From Streptomyces sp. NBC_00289 (GTDB taxonomy: Bacteria; Actinomycetota; Actinomycetes; Streptomycetales; Streptomycetaceae), in NCBI RefSeq assembly GCF_041435115.1, contig NZ_CP108046.1, forward strand, positions 4,278,001 through 4,342,000: DNA of 64,000 bases. Direction: 5' to 3'. Within the stretch, counting starts at the first letter, position 1. Each line of letters opens with the position of its first letter. The position numbers were made by a program, and so were the translations under genes. Below the pieces are notes generated by a model. It was not told the DNA's origin, ran no database searches, and was given only the letters and a program-made list of their open reading frames with translations. Of the stretch, positions 63,396-64,000 are shown in pieces.

Positions 63396-64000
63396 ATGAC
63401 AACAGCATTGATCACGGGATCGACCGCGGGCATCGGTGCCGCGTTCGCGCGACGGCTCGCGGCTGACGGGCACAACCTCGTCCTGGTGGCACGGGACACC
63501 AAGCGGCTCGGGGAGCAGGCGACCGAGCTGCACGACCGGCACGGCATCGAGGCGGAGGTGCTGACCGCCGACCTCGCGACGGACGACGGCATCGAGACGG
63601 TGGCAGCCCGCCTCGCCGACCGCCGAAACCCGGTGGACCTGCTGGTCAACAACGCCGGCTTCGGCAACAAGGGCCGCTACCTCGACGTGTCCATGGCCGA
63701 CGAGCTCAAGATGCTCAAGGTGCACTGCGAGGCGGTGCTTCGGCTGACGTCGGCGGCGACGGAGGCGATGCGGGAGCGGGGCCGGGGCGGGGTCGTCAAC
63801 GTCGCGTCCGTGGCCGCCTTCGTGCCGCGCGGGACGTACGGCGCGTCCAAGGCCTGGGTCGTGCAGTTCACGCAGGGCGCGGCGCGGGACCTGGTCGGCA
63901 CCGGGGTGCGGCTGATGGCGCTGTGCCCCGGCTTCGTGCGTACGGAGTTCCACGAGCGGGCCGGGATGGGCACGGACAACATCCCCGGCTGGATGTGGCT
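63396..64000 (+). CDS. Short-chain dehydrogenase/reductase (partial, runs off right edge)
   Basis: The first 201 residues of an SDR. The NAD(P)-binding motif ITGSTAGIGAAFARRL is at the start, followed by LLVNNAGFGNKG. The catalytic Ser is in VNVASVAAFV and the Tyr-x-x-x-Lys pair in RGTYGASKAWVVQ. The PGFVRTEF turn follows. Substrate unknown. The ATG is at 63396, 97 bp after the MOSC stop, so the two may be co-transcribed. Confidence 0.9.
   Translation, partial: MTTALITGSTAGIGAAFARRLAADGHNLVLVARDTKRLGEQATELHDRHGIEAEVLTADLATDDGIETVAARLADRRNPVDLLVNNAGFGNKGRYLDVSMADELKMLKVHCEAVLRLTSAATEAMRERGRGGVVNVASVAAFVPRGTYGASKAWVVQFTQGAARDLVGTGVRLMALCPGFVRTEFHERAGMGTDNIPGWMW

Overview
The window is chromosomal DNA of a Streptomyces species. 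It has very high GC, coding frames with near-saturated GC at third codon positions, many GTG/TTG starts, and the developmental regulators bldM and whiD side by side. From memory, the gene order (sucCD, icmB, pcrA, NlpC/P60 genes, guaA, a Ser/Thr kinase cluster, glpD, guaB3-guaB, a SigD/ShbA-type sigma factor, bldM, whiD) matches the core region of S. coelicolor around SCO4766-SCO4809. I could not check this against a database. No tRNA, rRNA, CRISPR array, transposase or prophage gene was seen.

Layout. 1-1.3 kb: sucD (partial) and sucC. 2.3-10.7 kb: a five-gene module. A MoxR-type AAA+ ATPase, a DUF5682 protein (frameshifted here) and a VWA protein lie on the minus strand, divergent from a SWIM zinc-finger protein and a DUF5691 protein on the plus strand. 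This is the best candidate for a poorly described system. 10.7-13.2 kb: a repeat-rich spacer, an orphan B12-binding mutase small subunit (icmB) and a lipase. 13.5-22.4 kb: three cell-wall hydrolases (one M23, two NlpC/P60) with pcrA helicase and two membrane proteins between them. 22.5-26.4 kb: a LuxR-type response regulator and a PspC-containing histidine kinase, divergent from a PspC/LiaF-like membrane protein operon. 26.6-31.2 kb: DoxX, a TIG-like membrane protein, DUF4429/SHOCT, class II aldolase and a PNPOx-like flavoprotein. 31.2-33.5 kb: guaA, then a chorismate mutase preceded by a likely Phe/Tyr leader-peptide attenuator. 34-37.6 kb: a cholesterol-oxidase-like GMC oxidoreductase and a succinate-semialdehyde dehydrogenase.

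37.7-50.5 kb holds five membrane-anchored PASTA-less Ser/Thr kinase-family proteins. At least four share a similar C-terminal extracytoplasmic module, and one is a pseudokinase split by a roughly 355-residue low-complexity insertion. An MBL-fold hydrolase and an AraC regulator sit among them. 50.7-56 kb: a serine beta-lactamase-like hydrolase, glpD, a nucleotide-sugar dehydrogenase homologue that lacks catalytic residues, and a small membrane protein. 56.1-61.6 kb: guaB3, guaB (IMPDH), the SigD/ShbA-type sigma factor, bldM (with a good SigBldN-type promoter) and whiD. 61.6-64 kb: a LysR regulator, a MOSC protein and a truncated SDR.

Themes are GMP synthesis (guaA, guaB, guaB3), cell-wall remodelling, envelope and phosphorylation signalling, and developmental control. 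All starts were chosen by ribosome-binding site, family N-terminus and overlap with neighbours. Functions rest on motif reading only.
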